DNA from: Toxoplasma gondii ME49
Taxonomy: Eukaryota > Apicomplexa > Conoidasida > Eucoccidiorida > Sarcocystidae
Length of the DNA: 64,000 nucleotides
Direction of reading: 5' to 3'
Assembly (NCBI RefSeq): GCF_000006565.2
Contig: NC_031480.1
Span: 5,325,170 to 5,389,169 of the forward strand
In this document: positions 46,571 through 60,100 of the stretch, one piece after another
How positions within the stretch are numbered: the first letter of the stretch is position 1
Layout: every line of letters begins with the position of its first letter
Notes under the pieces: generated by a model
Databases searched by the model: none
Told to the model about the DNA's origin: nothing
What the model saw: the letters and a program-made list of their open reading frames with translations, nothing else
Position numbers and translations under genes: made by a program

Positions 46571-49500
46571 TCTGGGACACGGAAACGCAGAGGTAGCGTT
46601 AAACCCCCCGATGACGCCTGTGGCAACGGGGAATATCGGTAGTAATGACAGAGAGGGCAATAACGACAGAGCGAAGAGCCGGAAGGAAACAACGGCAGAG
46701 AGAGAAAGAACGGCAGAGAGCGATCGCGACAGAGAAAACGAAACACGACCAAAAGAAATCACGGCAGCAGGCAGAGGCGCCGAGACAAAGACGAAAAACT
46801 GGGGAAGATGCGGAGGGGGAACGTCAGAGGTCACAAAGACAGAAGACCCTCGAGGGAGGTAAGACGGAGACGAGGAAGGGGTGAGGTAGACAAGAGAAGG
46901 GACGGAAGACAACCACCAAAAAAACCGGCACGGAATGGCGGCGAAAGCGCTTGAAATGCTGGAACACTAGAAAGATGCAGAAGTTGTCGCCGCCGAGGAG
47001 TGGACCTGGGCAGAACCTTCCTCTTTTTTCGTGGACCTTGTCAAGAAACGAAGACCGGCGAACTCGTTGACCGTCGCTTTTTCGCGATTTCTCTGTCTCA
47101 GCACCTGGTGAAAGCGTCCTATGTCGGCGGCAGCTGCTGCCTGTGTGGACTCTGTGGACTCGGGTGTAGGCTCAAGAAGCAACTCTCGACGGTAAACCTG
47201 AAAACCCGCACAGTCGAAGGCAGCAGCCCTCCAGCAAGCCACCTAGAAGCGTTGTAGCGGCTGAACCTGCGTGGCGCGGGAGGCGAAGTCTCCGAACCGA
47301 AGAATCGTCCAACGAACCCCACAGTTTGTGTGGAAGGTTCGGACCAGTTCGCCACGTATTTACACGACGACACGGTCACTTGAGTGTGTACCGGGGGCGA
47401 GAAGGTAGTGGAGGATCGGAGGTGTTGCCGGTTTCAAGGAAAAACGCGCGTACAAAAGAACTAACGCCACTTCGTGGATGACGAACTAGGAAAAGCAGTT
47501 CCCGTGGCCACGACGCCGTTTATCGCCACGTCGAGCCTCCTTCGCGTGGGGGCGCACATGCGTCCGTGATGGACCTTCCAGATCAGCGCGAGGTGACGGA
47601 GCCGTACTCCCCGAAAGTGTACGCGGAGGGAAGAAGTGGAAAAAAGAACTACGTGGGCAGAGCTGGGAATTTCTCCACCGGCCGTGGCGACTTTGAGTCG
47701 AGGCGCCGCACCGGGAGGCGAACGAGGGGCGGCGAGTCGGTGTGTCGGCTGAGCCGAGCCAAAAAAAGAAACGCTGGCTGAAACCAGAACTGTTTCTCAA
47801 CGGAGTCTACACGCAACACCTCGCCTTTCGCGGCACAGGAAAAAGACACGGTTGCGCCGGGCTCCGAGAGGGTCTATATAGCAAAGCGCTGTCCGTCTCG
47901 CGTTTTCGCATCGCGACCCGCTGCCCCAGGGTGTGAGGTCGACGAAAACCTCAGTTGAGAGAAACTACGAGTGAGCTGAGAAGAGGTCCGGGAGACCACA
48001 AACAGTCTGATCGTTCACTAACAAAGCACAGAAAGTTCACGAACTGCCGCGTCTGCGTCGAACGACACGCGCCGCTTCGCTCTGAGGACATTCCACGCGT
48101 AGGTGAACGACAGGGCGGCAAGATCGGCACGAAGTCCGCAGACGGTTTTTCTAGGGTCGGAAATGCACATGGACAGAATCGATCGGAAACCAAAAAATCG
48201 TTTCGAAAATCCAACATATTTTTAAAGTTAGTTTCCTGTCGAGCAACAGCGAGAGAAAGCCCGCCCTTTCACCGAGCTTCTTGCAGCCTGATGTGGGGCG
48301 GTTGACTACAGCTGCCGGCCGCTCTGTCGATAGAAGCTTCCCCGCTCCTACTAGAAGACACCGCTGTTTGAACGGAGATTTTCTCTGCAGACCCCAGCCG
48401 ATCCCCTGCTTCTGGCTTCCGACACCAACAGCTGAACAACCAGACACAGAAACGAAAATCTCGTCTGTCGACAGTGGAGAGGGTCAACAACACCCTTTAC
48501 CGACCTCTCCGTAGAAAGAGCAGTGAAAGCAGGTGCTTTGAGTCGTCGACAGCAGGACTCGTAGTGTGTTCTCTTTTCGCAGCTTTTCGAATGTGTGTGC
48601 GAAAGTTGACGCTCCTCTGCGGACCTTCCGTAGGATTAATCGAGGGTTCAAACCCTCGACAGCACGCTGGCGCAAAATCTGCCTCCCCACTATCTTTCGG
48701 ACGGTTGAAAACGCGGTGGGGTTTGGAAGCACCTGCCCATCAAGACTGTTCCATTTCCCGTTTTTTCAACGATTCTGGAGAAGCAAAGGCGTGCTGCGAA
48801 AGCCCAAATCCAGGGAGGCGGACGGCTTACACATCACGGACCCGCGGCGCGGAGAGGCAAAATACCCCTCCTTGGCTTCTCGTGGATCTCGCACGGACAG
48901 TGCAAAAAAAGACTACAATTGCCGACAGGTGTGATCCATGACAGTATTATTGGAGTCACAAAACAGTTTCGAGCTGGTGCGATAGAGAAATGCGAAAACG
49001 TTGCCTTCGTCTTGGCTAAGCGGATCCTCCGTGAGTGACCGCTCTGGCTGCAGCAGCGAAAGAATGGCATAGCGGAATTCCCTAAACAGAAATGCATACC
49101 GTCTGCAGAAATTGCCATCCATTTGGAGTTTGCCTGTGGTCAAATGCGCGAAGAAGACTCGATTTTTTCGACATGGTATTTCTCGGTTGCCCGGGCGGAT
49201 CTAAAGCTGCAAATGGAAGGACACGGAAGCTGTAATCACTAGCGAAGCAACGCTCTTGTGTGTTCACTTTCTTCAAGGTGCACCCTGTAGAGACCGCATC
49301 TCAAAGTACTGAGTCATGGTTGTGGTCACAGTTAGATGAGATATCCGCTTGTTTGTCTTGCTTACTGGGGCACGCAATACGAATCCGATAACAACTGAAG
49401 CTGGACTCCCAGCTAAGCATGATAAAATGGTATTCCTATCTTTCCTTGGTTCTCGTCCCGTATTTCTGAGTTTGACTCTCAGATTCCCTGCTTCCTCCCA

Positions 49501-51192
49501 CGCTCATGAAGAATCCTGTACTGCGCAGCGCATGCTATCTGCAAAAGCGCACAGGAAGGACAATGTTCTCATGTTTCGCCACCGTGTGACCGGCTCACCG
49601 GGAAGCCGTTTTCTCCTACTCTTGTTGTGCGCCACCATAATTGAATTTAAGCTCCAACAGCGGCCAATCATCCATCGTGACGGAAGGAGTTGAACAAAGT
49701 CTAGTGTCCGCTTTTCTTTGTGCTGTACAACAGTGTTAAACTTCCATGGCGTCCGCGCATCCCGTGTCGAAAAAGAAGTTTTCTGCAGAACCGAACACAA
49801 ACACTCAATACTAAAACTCTACTTTTTCCGCACTATCGCTGAAGTACACGAGATCCTCGCTGATCTGCAACGTGATTCCAGACACTTTAGCAGACTGTGC
49901 ACTAGAATAGTTTGTGACATGATGTAGATGTTTACTCTGCGGGTTATTTCGTGGAATAACAGACGCTGGACCTGCTGTTCGACGCACTATTGTGGACAGA
50001 CGAAGGAACCTTCCGCTGCGGTTGTTTTTGTCCATAATGTAGCTACAAGAGATACATTATGAATGCCGGGGAGCTTCTTTTCTTGCTGTTTCCTGTCCAG
50101 TGGAGCGGCCGCACTCAACCCCAGTGGCCTCTTTTCGACCACTTGGTTGTGTGGCGAGTTTTTGCCCGAAGAAAAGTCGAGTTTTTTAGCTGTTTGCGTT
50201 TGCCAGCGGAGGCGTGCTTGTGTAAAGCACATGCAGGCCTGAAAGTTCGACGTTTTCCCGGCACGCACTCAAATTCTGTTGTGTTCGTTGTACTCTGATA
50301 CCTCCCGCGGAAGTTGAACACATCCATGTGCTTCGGACCGGAGGACGACTTCGGAAGAAAACGCGACGATGTGGTGCATTCTCTAACACGATCATATGGA
50401 CCGTTCCCCTTTGTTCCATTTCAGTGACGGGAACTCTTTCGTGTTAATCTCATCTGGCGTGGTTTGAATAAAGATCCATGTCATGGCCCATCTCCGAGAC
50501 CCGGCAGCGGGCCGCCGGGAAAACGGATGCTATTCTTCTCCGTTGACTTACGTATTTCTTCAGTCGATGGACATTCTACAATGTGATGATACTGTAGAAA
50601 CATCCAAGAATTCAACATGTATGTATGTAAATGCACGAGTGTACGTGTTGTACATGTACGCATGAGGGCTGTCTGACTGCCAAGACTACGAATACAAAGG
50701 GGTAATATAAATCGTGAATGCGAAATGATCTGTACAAATAGGTTCAAGTGCTTGCATCCACCAAAAGGAATTGCCTATTAGTCTCGGGCAGCTGCGGTTT
50801 CCTATTTCGGCTGCACATTTATACACACCTTCGCTTCTCATTCGCTGAAGGATGCCATAGGTGCAACTTACCTATACAGCGAACCCCTCTGGAGTGTCTT
50901 CTGCACCAATGTCTCTTCTGCAAGCATAGGCTGACGGCTAGAGATGCGCAGGTGAGGCAGTGATCCTTTCTGCTCATGGCACTCGCTCCTTCTTCACTTC
51001 TGTCGGCACTGCTTCTCCCTCTCGGTCTGCGGTGCTTCTCCTGTTCCGTGTTGGACTGCTTTCTACGAAGGGTCGCAGTTGTTGCTTCCTGAATGCCGGG
51101 CGATTGCATTTCTAATTCCCATGCACTAACGTTTGAGCCACATCTTGACCTGTCTGGTGTAATTCATCGTCGGTTAGAGACCTGTCAGCAGG
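46571..51192. other. Long divergent intergenic region
   Basis: A 4.6-kb space between the CLU start (minus) and the start of the 2561-residue gene (plus). The stretch 46640-46870 is purine-rich on the plus strand, that is, CT-rich in the sense of CLU, which resembles its introns and supports an extra upstream exon or 5' untranslated intron. Minus-strand 47187-47101 can be read from a TTTTCAG acceptor as a possible 5' exon. A short plus-strand frame at 47569 is listed separately. From 48000 to 51190 I see only short frames. Confidence 0.5.
47569..47781 (+). CDS. Possible small Gly/Arg-rich protein (70 residues)
   Basis: An open frame starting at ATG 47569 (context CCGTGATGGAC, moderate). It encodes an acidic start followed by SPKVYAEGRSGKK and then GRAGNFSTGRGDFES and an Arg-rich end. 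The GR.GN....GRG pattern is compositionally reminiscent of fungal small Gly/Arg proteins with GRGGAGN motifs, but this is only a resemblance. It lies in the divergent space upstream of the CLU gene, and the opposite strand is also open. It could be a short gene, an untranslated exon or chance. Confidence 0.3.
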   Translation: MDLPDQREVTEPYSPKVYAEGRSGKKNYVGRAGNFSTGRGDFESRRRTGRRTRGGESVCRLSRAKKRNAG

Positions 51193-54100
51193 ATGGAGGA
51201 TGAGGTAGTTGTCCTTGTTCCCACATCTCTGATAGACCCTGAACAGGCGAGCCTTCGGCGCCAGTTTTTCCAGAAGCGGTTGCCTGCTACTGTTACCCCC
51301 GACCCTCCGGTTTCGCCCCTTGAGAAAAGGGAAACACAGGACTGGAACGGAAATGTTGAGATACGGCGACCAAAAATTGGTCGCGAAACGCTGGAAGAAA
51401 TCAAACGTCCATGGGCGAGACATCACCGAAATACGCGTCGTGTTGCCTTAACAATCCGAGGACGGCCTGTAACGCCGAACTCCACGTGGGCACGGCCGCT
51501 GAAAGGCAGATCACACAGTAGCACTAGAACTTCAGGCGCCCAGACCAGGCAGTTAGACGTAGAAGAAGTGAAACATGCAAAGGGAGGTTCGTACCAGCAT
51601 CGAGAGACAGACACACGGAGACCTGTTCCCTTTCACGGCCCAGGGAGGCAAAAGAGTCACACGACTCCCTACCCATGGCACCCCGTACCTAGCGAATCGG
51701 GACGATTCAAACCTACGCAGGCTCTACCGGAAAAGCTCAGAGAAAACAACAGCAGCACTGCCGCCCCAGTGTGCAGCAGGTCTACAGAGGGCTTCACTGG
51801 AAAGCATGAAACGACAGCTGACCGGGAGGATGCCGACGGCAGAGAAACCAGTTTTATGCAGAACAGTGAGTTTCGACACTGACCCCAGTTTGGTGACACA
51901 AACTCATGTAGACAGGCATCAGCAAATGGCGGGTCAGGTGCTGGACATTGTCGCGACCGAAGAGAAACCTTCGTTAAGTGCTAACGAAAAGGTTCCACGA
52001 CCATACAATGAGAAAATTACCTATATGTTAGACGGCTGTTCACCGTGAGTAATTGTGTCACCATATATTTCACAGAACGAGTGATATTTCTGGGGACGTT
52101 GCCTTTCTCCACGAAAATGCCTCCACATTTCGCCTCATACCCCTTTTCAAATCTCCCCTCTCGTCTGTTTCCATAATTCCGCAGACAATCTGGCGGCACT
52201 CGATAAACAGGCCTCAAACGCACTTATGGGAGGAAACAAAATATACTCGAGTCAACCGCGATCGGGCATGAGCGTTCTCGACCTACATGAAGACAGACTG
52301 GAAACTGCAACTCAAAACCAGCTGGTGCCCGCTGCTGTAGAGAGTAGCCAGAATCGCTTCATTCTTCATAGTGTAAGGTATCCCTTTACAAGGATAAAAG
52401 TTTTCAGGATGTATTACTCGACAGAGCCCCCCAACTGAGGGTGTAGATTGCGTTCTTGTATCTGCATGCTACGCCGACCAATCTACAAGCAAATTCACAT
52501 CTATTTAGGGTCAATAGTGTATGGGGGTCGTACGCTTTATTCAATTTGACAACGAAGCATTGGAACTAAGGTTAGGCTCCAACACATTGTTTGTGTCAAA
52601 GAAGCAAACGTAAGCAGCGCTTCTCCGAGTGTCTCCATCTTTGATGAGTTTTCTTCTTCAAAACTCTCTCAATTGTCTCTTTTGCTTCAATACTAAGAGG
52701 TACTGCTGTGGATGCTTCAGTCAGCAGCTTTCTTTGACATTCTGAAATCATAGAGCTATTGAAAAGATGTTTAGTACTACGCCTCTTACAAATATAACGT
52801 ACATCCTGTTTCCACCTAAGCTACGTTTAAACACAGTTTTCCTTCTAATACTATATTTTCACAATCACCGGCTTCTCAACCGACGTTTACAGTCTCAGAT
52901 CACGTTCCATGCATGCGAAAAACAAACGGAAGGGAAGAAGAAGCACTCTTTCCTCCACATAGAACTTTTGACTGCATTCTACTTCAGGGCGGCGAGCGAA
53001 TGTCGGCGACACCAGAAACGGGAATTGAAAATCAAAGCACTTCTTCGGTGCTGCCTCACAATCTGCCTGCTTCGCTTGTCGCCACAGTGAATTCACTCGC
53101 AGAGGACATTCGGAACTTGAAGGTACAAGGCGCAAAAATCGGGCTCAATAAGACTCGCTGAAGTGTGGTGTCCAAGCATGAAACGAAATATGTCGAAACC
53201 GTATTTGGCAACGACGGCCAGAGCCCATATCAGCAAAGAGCAGCGGCGGAAACCGGCAAGAATACGGGTATAGTTATTGTAGCAGAGAGAAACGCAAAAA
53301 TGTAGAGGCGTTCGGTGGAGAAGAACGGGACATTTTCACTAGAGTCCAGTCGCGACCGCCATGTAATGCAAAACTAGTGCCAACACAGTTACAGATGAGG
53401 CGAATTACGGGGACGAATGCGGTTGCCCACATCTATTCCGTCGCATAGAAGGTGCAGGTGCCATAGTTTGGTTTTCGATTTGGGGGTAGGAAGCCGCCTT
53501 GTGCGTACACCTGGAGCTTGGCCCTGGTAGACAGAGACACTGAAGGTCTAAATCAATTGTCTAGTCGTGGGATCTACTTCAGAGAAAACGCGTGGGGTCG
53601 CAAACCCGCTGTCGAAATTCTGCTGAGATTCATTTCGACACTACCTTCACATGGCGTCTGTGTATATCAGGCGACACAGCAGCAGGCCCTTTCCCGGAAA
53701 ACTGAACATGAGATGAAGTTGGAGGAAGATATGAGGAGTCTTGAAAAGGTAAGAGACTGAGCTGCATCTGTTTCGCCCCAGATGGCTTGGGTGCCTTCAT
53801 TCACATCTCTCATCTACGGAATGACACCCGTACTTAGAGGCCCTTATTTCGCGATCCAGACACACGCAGAAGAGGTGTTGCCCGTGTTCGCACGGTGTCT
53901 AGCTTAAGTCGTTTCAAAAGGATGTATGTTAGAACATTGTGAGGGAACCCAGCTTTGTGTCCTCTTTTACGCAATTCAGCATCTTCTCTACGCTCACCCC
54001 TTGACGAACGCGGCTGCCACGGCCGCGGCCAACACAACTTCTGTGCTTCTTGAGAAATATCTTTTTGGAGCGTCCGGTAGTTCTCTGGCGAGCAAAAGAT

Positions 54101-57100
54101 CGCTTGCATCACGAACAGGCCTGAACCGATGGGTAACAGATTCTATCACAGAACCTAGCAACTCAGCGGAGACGCAGGCAATCGTCTCCGAGGCCGAAAA
54201 ACAGCTGGCGGGTGTCGTTGCGGCATCGAACTCCACAGTCAAGGAACTGAACTGTGAAATGCAGGTTCGCACAGAAGGAGAACGTCGCTTTGTGTAAATT
54301 TCGTACCCTTTTCTGTGGAGGGTTGGGAGCCATCAACCAAGGACCTAATGGAGAGTACTGTCCAACCGAACCACTACCACATTCAGAACAGAGTACGGCC
54401 ACGGCGACTTCACGACGTATCCGCCTGACTCTATCGCAGAAAGCATTAAGAGGGAAAACGTAGCTTTTGGGGGTCATGGGATTCATATTCCTAGGTTCTG
54501 CTGCGGTTTGCGAGCATGTGAAGAAGTGCGCGATGTAGGAGGCACATAGGTTCATTGCTGTACATACACCAGAGTCGGCGCACGCATATTTCTGTGGACA
54601 GTCAATCGTCCATCTCGTGCATCTGTACATAGTTCGACTGGGCAGCGTGTATCAAGACCTCCACATCAGTTCACTTCTCCCTTGTTATTAAACGATAGTC
54701 TTAGACCAGCCAAGTTGGACCTTACTGTTCCTCGCAGAAAATTCGCCGAGACTTTGAGGCACTCACTGAGCATCTTATTCACCGTGAGAACGTTGCCACG
54801 CTCGCGGCTGAGCTTGGCTTGTCGCCCTCCTCTCGAAGTTTCCAAACAGAAATAGCAGCCACCAAACAGGCACTTGTGGACAGTCCACTGGAAGCATGCG
54901 CCCTCCAGTATCCTGACAAGAATCTCGAGAATCTGAAGACTTCGACGAACGCTGTTTGCGGTTCCTCGCATCTCGCAGCTCAGCGGAGCAGGGATGCTGG
55001 CCGACCTCCGTCTCCCGCTTCTCGACGGTTGTCGCCGTCTCGACACCCGGATTTTCCGGCGTCCAAAGAGCCTCGGCCTGACAAAGACGCTGATAGAACA
55101 TTGGGGAGTGTGAGTTATCTCCCCCGGAGAGTGGAATTGCGAGTCGTTCCGCAGAAAGTTCATCGAAAAACGAATCGAGCTGTTGAGTCGAGATGCGACC
55201 GTGATGGCGGGAGGCCTTTGGTCCTCAAGGATTCTTCAAGTTTCAAAAACGACTATGCACCGCCTCAGGCAAGAACAATTCTGCAAGATCTGAACAGCGT
55301 GCTCACGTGCCTGACTGCAGTGAATGTGTTCGATCCCGCGGCTTCATGTTCTACGGGCCACGCGAGCCCAAAGGCTCTTCTTGGGGACTCCGGTCCCTCG
55401 CGCCAGGACGCTCCGGTGCTCTTTCGTCCCATCTCTGAGACGACGAATCTTCCCATTTGCGGTGCCAATGTTCGAGAAGAAAATAGACAAATGTGCCAAA
55501 GTGCCCTGCCTGGATTTGCGAGTGGCGCGAGAAATGCCGGGGACACACAGAACCGAGAAAGGCACCTGAAGGCCGCTCTTCCCCAGCGGCCTACTACCGT
55601 TCGCGCCGGCCTTTCTAGCATTTCAATCCCAGCCAGATTGAGGAAGACCGCCGGGGAGGCTCCATCTCGCATTCCACGCCCTTCTGTAAAAACTGCAGTT
55701 GTCAGAAGAGCGAGCTTAGCAACTCAAAGGGGGCGCTCGCCCTCAGGTCAGAACAAATCTAGGATACCGGCCGCGTCTCAGGTGGTATCATCCCAGGAAT
55801 TGCTGGTCTCTCCAAGTCTAGTTCACCGTGGTGAAAACGAGGTGTGTCACATGGAGAGACTCCTTGATTTCTTTCTCTTAAAACGCAACGATGGTGACTT
55901 TCCTAGAGCGGTTCCTCTTGGGAACTGTCCACTACTTGCTGCCTCATTAGTGCCTCACAAAGGCCCACCTCCTGTATTTCTCGAGGCGTCTACAAGAGTC
56001 AAGCCATCGTACTTGTCGCGCCTCTCTCCCGGGAGTCTAGACCTGCCTTGTCCTCACCAGGCTGAGGTGGCCTACACAGCCGAGCGCCACAACGTTCCCG
56101 AGACTCGACAGAAAGCTCTAGATGAGAGTATTTCGCGGGGCAGAAAGCTAGCGCCAGAGTCTTCGCGTGGGCGAGTCTCGACCTCGACAGGACGCTGCCC
56201 GTGGCATGGGACAGGGAAGCAGCGGTTGTTGGAGGAAAAAAGCCTCACCTCTCTGTCTCCCGCCTCAAGTATTCTGAGACGGGCGTCGCGGCCTTCTGGA
56301 CGATCTCTGGAGAGACTGTTAGGTTCCCAACGCGTTGGCTCTGGCTCTCCACTAGGGACTACACGCCGGCAACGTGCATGCACTGTGGTGTTTTCCGACA
56401 GCGACTCTTGGCCTTTTCAGGCAATGCCGAGGAACCGCGCCTCATCAGCGGGCTCCCTCCGATCCCACAACTGCAAACAGTGTCAGGCGAGAGCGGGTGA
56501 GGCGGGGCATGGTCCCTGTAATCCGTTGAGGTCGAGCAACTGTTTAGACACTGCCCCTCTTACGTCCGCAAAACCCCGAAACGAAAGAAGTGGAAGCTGC
56601 ACCAGGAGCGGGACGAATCGAAAATGTCGGCGCTGTGAGGCCTGTGACCCTTCGCGCCTAGCAACTCCTGGAACTGCGATGTCAGTGAAGCGGGTTCGTG
56701 GACCAGTCATTGGCCCCCCCCCGAAATACCAGAAGCCTCGCGGTATTACACCCTCAAACGCATTCCCCGGTACGACACACCGCCCAAATGCAGAGTATCC
56801 AAGGGTGACTGCATGCGCAAGACAACTGCAGCAGGGGACTTCCCCGCTGAAAGTATTACGGGTCGAACGCGGGGTCAGCCCTGTAGCTTCGGGTTTACAT
56901 GATGACACGACACCTACAGCGCGGCATCTTTGCGATGCAGACGACGATCCTGTGACGGAGCTGCAAGACGACTCCGACGCGTCCACCACTTCACTTACTC
57001 TGTCATCAGCTTCCTCGACCCCTCTATCGTCATTTGTTTCCTCCACAACATCCCTCGACTGTTCGCTCCGCCAGAATTCACACGAACGCTGCGCTGGATC

Positions 57101-60100
57101 GCTCTCGTCCAATTGTCCTCACTTGAGGAAGCGGCGCATGTGTGGCACCTCCAGGTGCTTCCGGAGTCAAGTCTCTAAGCGCCTCCACTCAGGCAGCTGT
57201 CTAGAACACCGGGGAGAGTCCGAGAGACAATTCAACAGACTGACGTCGAGAACGGCCGACTTCTGGCAGGGGGGATGGGAATCTCGAGCGCTTTGGGCAG
57301 GTGCACCTGGCCACCCCGGCTGCCTCCCATGGGGACCTCACTGTGCCATTGGCGAACGGCTGTGGACGCCCTGGAAGTCTCTTGTAGTTCGCCATGAAAT
57401 GGCCGTGCAGACACGAACAGCTGAAAGAGAGGTAGGCATCACATGGCTGTGGCTTGCTGTTTCCTTCCTGATACGCCTGCCACGATCTGTCTTGGGAACT
57501 CCCACGAAGTCGATCAAATGATCTTAGTTGGGATGTCACTGCGTTTCTGGAGCCGGAGAACGTGTATCAAAAGGCAAACAAGGTGGGATGCTGTAAATAG
57601 AGCTGTCACGCGACCAAAGACAGACGGGCTGCCTCATCGACGACGGAGGTCATAGCACAGAGCAGAAGTAAGCATTCGAGTGGAAATACCTCATTTCAAT
57701 TGTATGGTGTTGCTCCTTCGTCCAGGTGTATGAATCACATTCGGTGACCCCCCCTTCACGAGGGAACAATTCTTCGAGAGTCAGCGGTGCCCGTGAGTTG
57801 CCGTCGCTCACAGCCACAGAATCGATCAAAGAAGCTCTCGGTCTCTGGCTGCAAACGCAGGTGCTGCCTTCGGGAGGTGAAGCTGGAGCATGCTCCTGCC
57901 CCCACCAACTGGCTGAAGAGCACGAACAACGTCCGAAGCTGCTCAGTGTTGAAAAAAAGGCAGACACCAAAAACGAATGCGAAGCGGAAAGTTCCCCCGG
58001 TCAGAAAGACTGTCTGGAAACGACGTCGCTTCCGGAGCGGGACTGCGAATTAATCGACGCGCCAGGGAGCGAGCCAGACGTTCTGTATGTACACTGCTTA
58101 CCAGGAGGAGACGTGGAGCAGACAGTGTGTAACAATACGATCCTAGGAGATCGAGTTCAGGGTGAAGGTCTCGAGTCTGGCGAGTCGCGTTCGCTTGATC
58201 CGATGGGCGTTGTTTCACAACCACGAACGGATGACCAGGAGTTATCGCCGGATCCAGGAAAGCGTTCAGAGGCCCTTGGTGCGGGAGGTGTCCCAGAGAG
58301 TCCAGATAAAGACTCTACTCACTTCGTCGTTCCTGTAGATGTCACAAAGCAGTCAGTTGACGTTCCACGGGAGGGAAGCATTTGCCAGACTGAGGCGATA
58401 GCAGTTGTGGACTCGCCTGAAGACGGCGACGACCCACAGCCAAGTCTTAATCTGCAATTGCCACTTCACGTTGTGTCGGGACACAGAGGAGATTTCGATG
58501 CTCCCGCACATGCAGTAAGACCTCCGTACGCTTCCACGACACTATCCTGCTTGCAGGGCATTGCCACCAGCCCTCACCATTTGCACTCAATTGAGCGTTC
58601 CTGCAGCCCCATGAACACTTTGCCCCCGTTTAGAAAGGAACGCGCCATCAGTCCTGTGCAGTTCAGTCCCGTGCATACAGCGCGGCAGCGGGGATTTGCA
58701 GAATGTACTGCAGACTATCAAGTACACTTGTGCAGAAGAAGCAGAAATAGTGAGGGCGGGGAACGGGAAGTGAAGTCGGAAACTAGTAGACAGCAGCCCA
58801 GTGAATCGCTTAACAGCACACGTGGACAACGTGTTTCGCGCATTTCTCCACTCGAAAACCTTTCTCGCAAACTTCCGTCAGAAGGCGAAGCGTTTTCGGA
58901 ATGTGGGGAGCCCTGCTCGCTCTTCTGCCCTTCAGTCCAGTTGCGAGAGGCTGGCACGAGTCCGTTAGGCGCAGGAACAGGGACTCTACGGTTCTGCCGA
59001 AATGCTTCACCGGAACAGCTTCTCACGGGGAGTACGCAGTTTATGGATCTAAGATATCTCCGAAGTTCCGTTAGTGTTCAAGTAGCCGCTGAGATGGATT
59101 TAAATTCCGAGTCGTCTCCGGGGTGCCAGCGCCAGGCAGTGGATCGATCGGTAGGGCCGACGACCTCTGGTTCCATTTCGTCTCCTCGCTCCATTCAGAC
59201 TAGCCTGGAGGTTGTCCACATTCGTTCGAGTTCGCGAGATGCTGAGACGAGCGCCAGTTTGTCTGGGAAAGACCTTCCGTGCAAAGTAGAAGAAAGGCAG
59301 GCTTTCGAGAGCCCGGGAAGCCCAGCAACTCAATCCATATCACATAGCCGTTTCGAAGGCAACATACCAATATCACCAGTCATGCGTACCGACCGTGGGG
59401 CAAGTCCCATCAACATTACTAACTTGGAGACGTGTAAAAAACAGAAACAGAGCGCTCGTGCTGACAAAACTTGTCGGCTGTCAGAGTCATGTCAGACAGA
59501 AAGGTCGTCTGTTTCAGAGGTGTCTTTGGGGAGCGTAAGCTCCGGCGAGGTGGTTGAAGATCGCAGCCATCGAGGCCGTATCCTCGCTTGTTTCTCGCAC
59601 AGTATGGAGGCCAACAGCTCACAAAACGTGTCTTGCCCTGTGCGCGGGTACACCGAGACCGCCTTCCCGCCCAACCCACAGACGAACGCCAAACTTAATG
59701 GCTGGGTAGGTCACCAGATGTCCAGTCAAGTGAAGTGGGGGCCGTCGGGGTCCCGATCGACAACCAATCAAGCAGGTGGTCTGTTTCCTACTGGACGGTT
59801 TAGAAAGAAAAACAAACCTGAAGCGACTGAGGACGAGCTACAAAGTGACAACCACGTCCAGCAAAGGGCAAACGTCGTTGCTGGCACTCGAAACAGGTTC
59901 GGAGGATCCTTCAGCGGCGGAGGTCAGGTTCTGCTGCTGTCTGATGGACGTCTTACACCGGCGAAGGATTCAGAAACTCTTTCTGGCCTCCTGTCACCTG
60001 GCGAGGTTATCGTGGGTAAACGGCCCCAGGAAGGAAAGCCAGAGTGGCTTCAGGAATTTGCGCGACCCGACCACCCAGAGAATGCGCGTAAGTTTTATTC

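Noticed and set aside
48640..48665. tRNA-like T-arm (CGAGGGTTCAAACCCTCG)
   Set aside because: It is a perfect hairpin, but the loop is six bases rather than seven when fully paired. No matching acceptor stem, D-arm or anticodon arm was found upstream on either strand.
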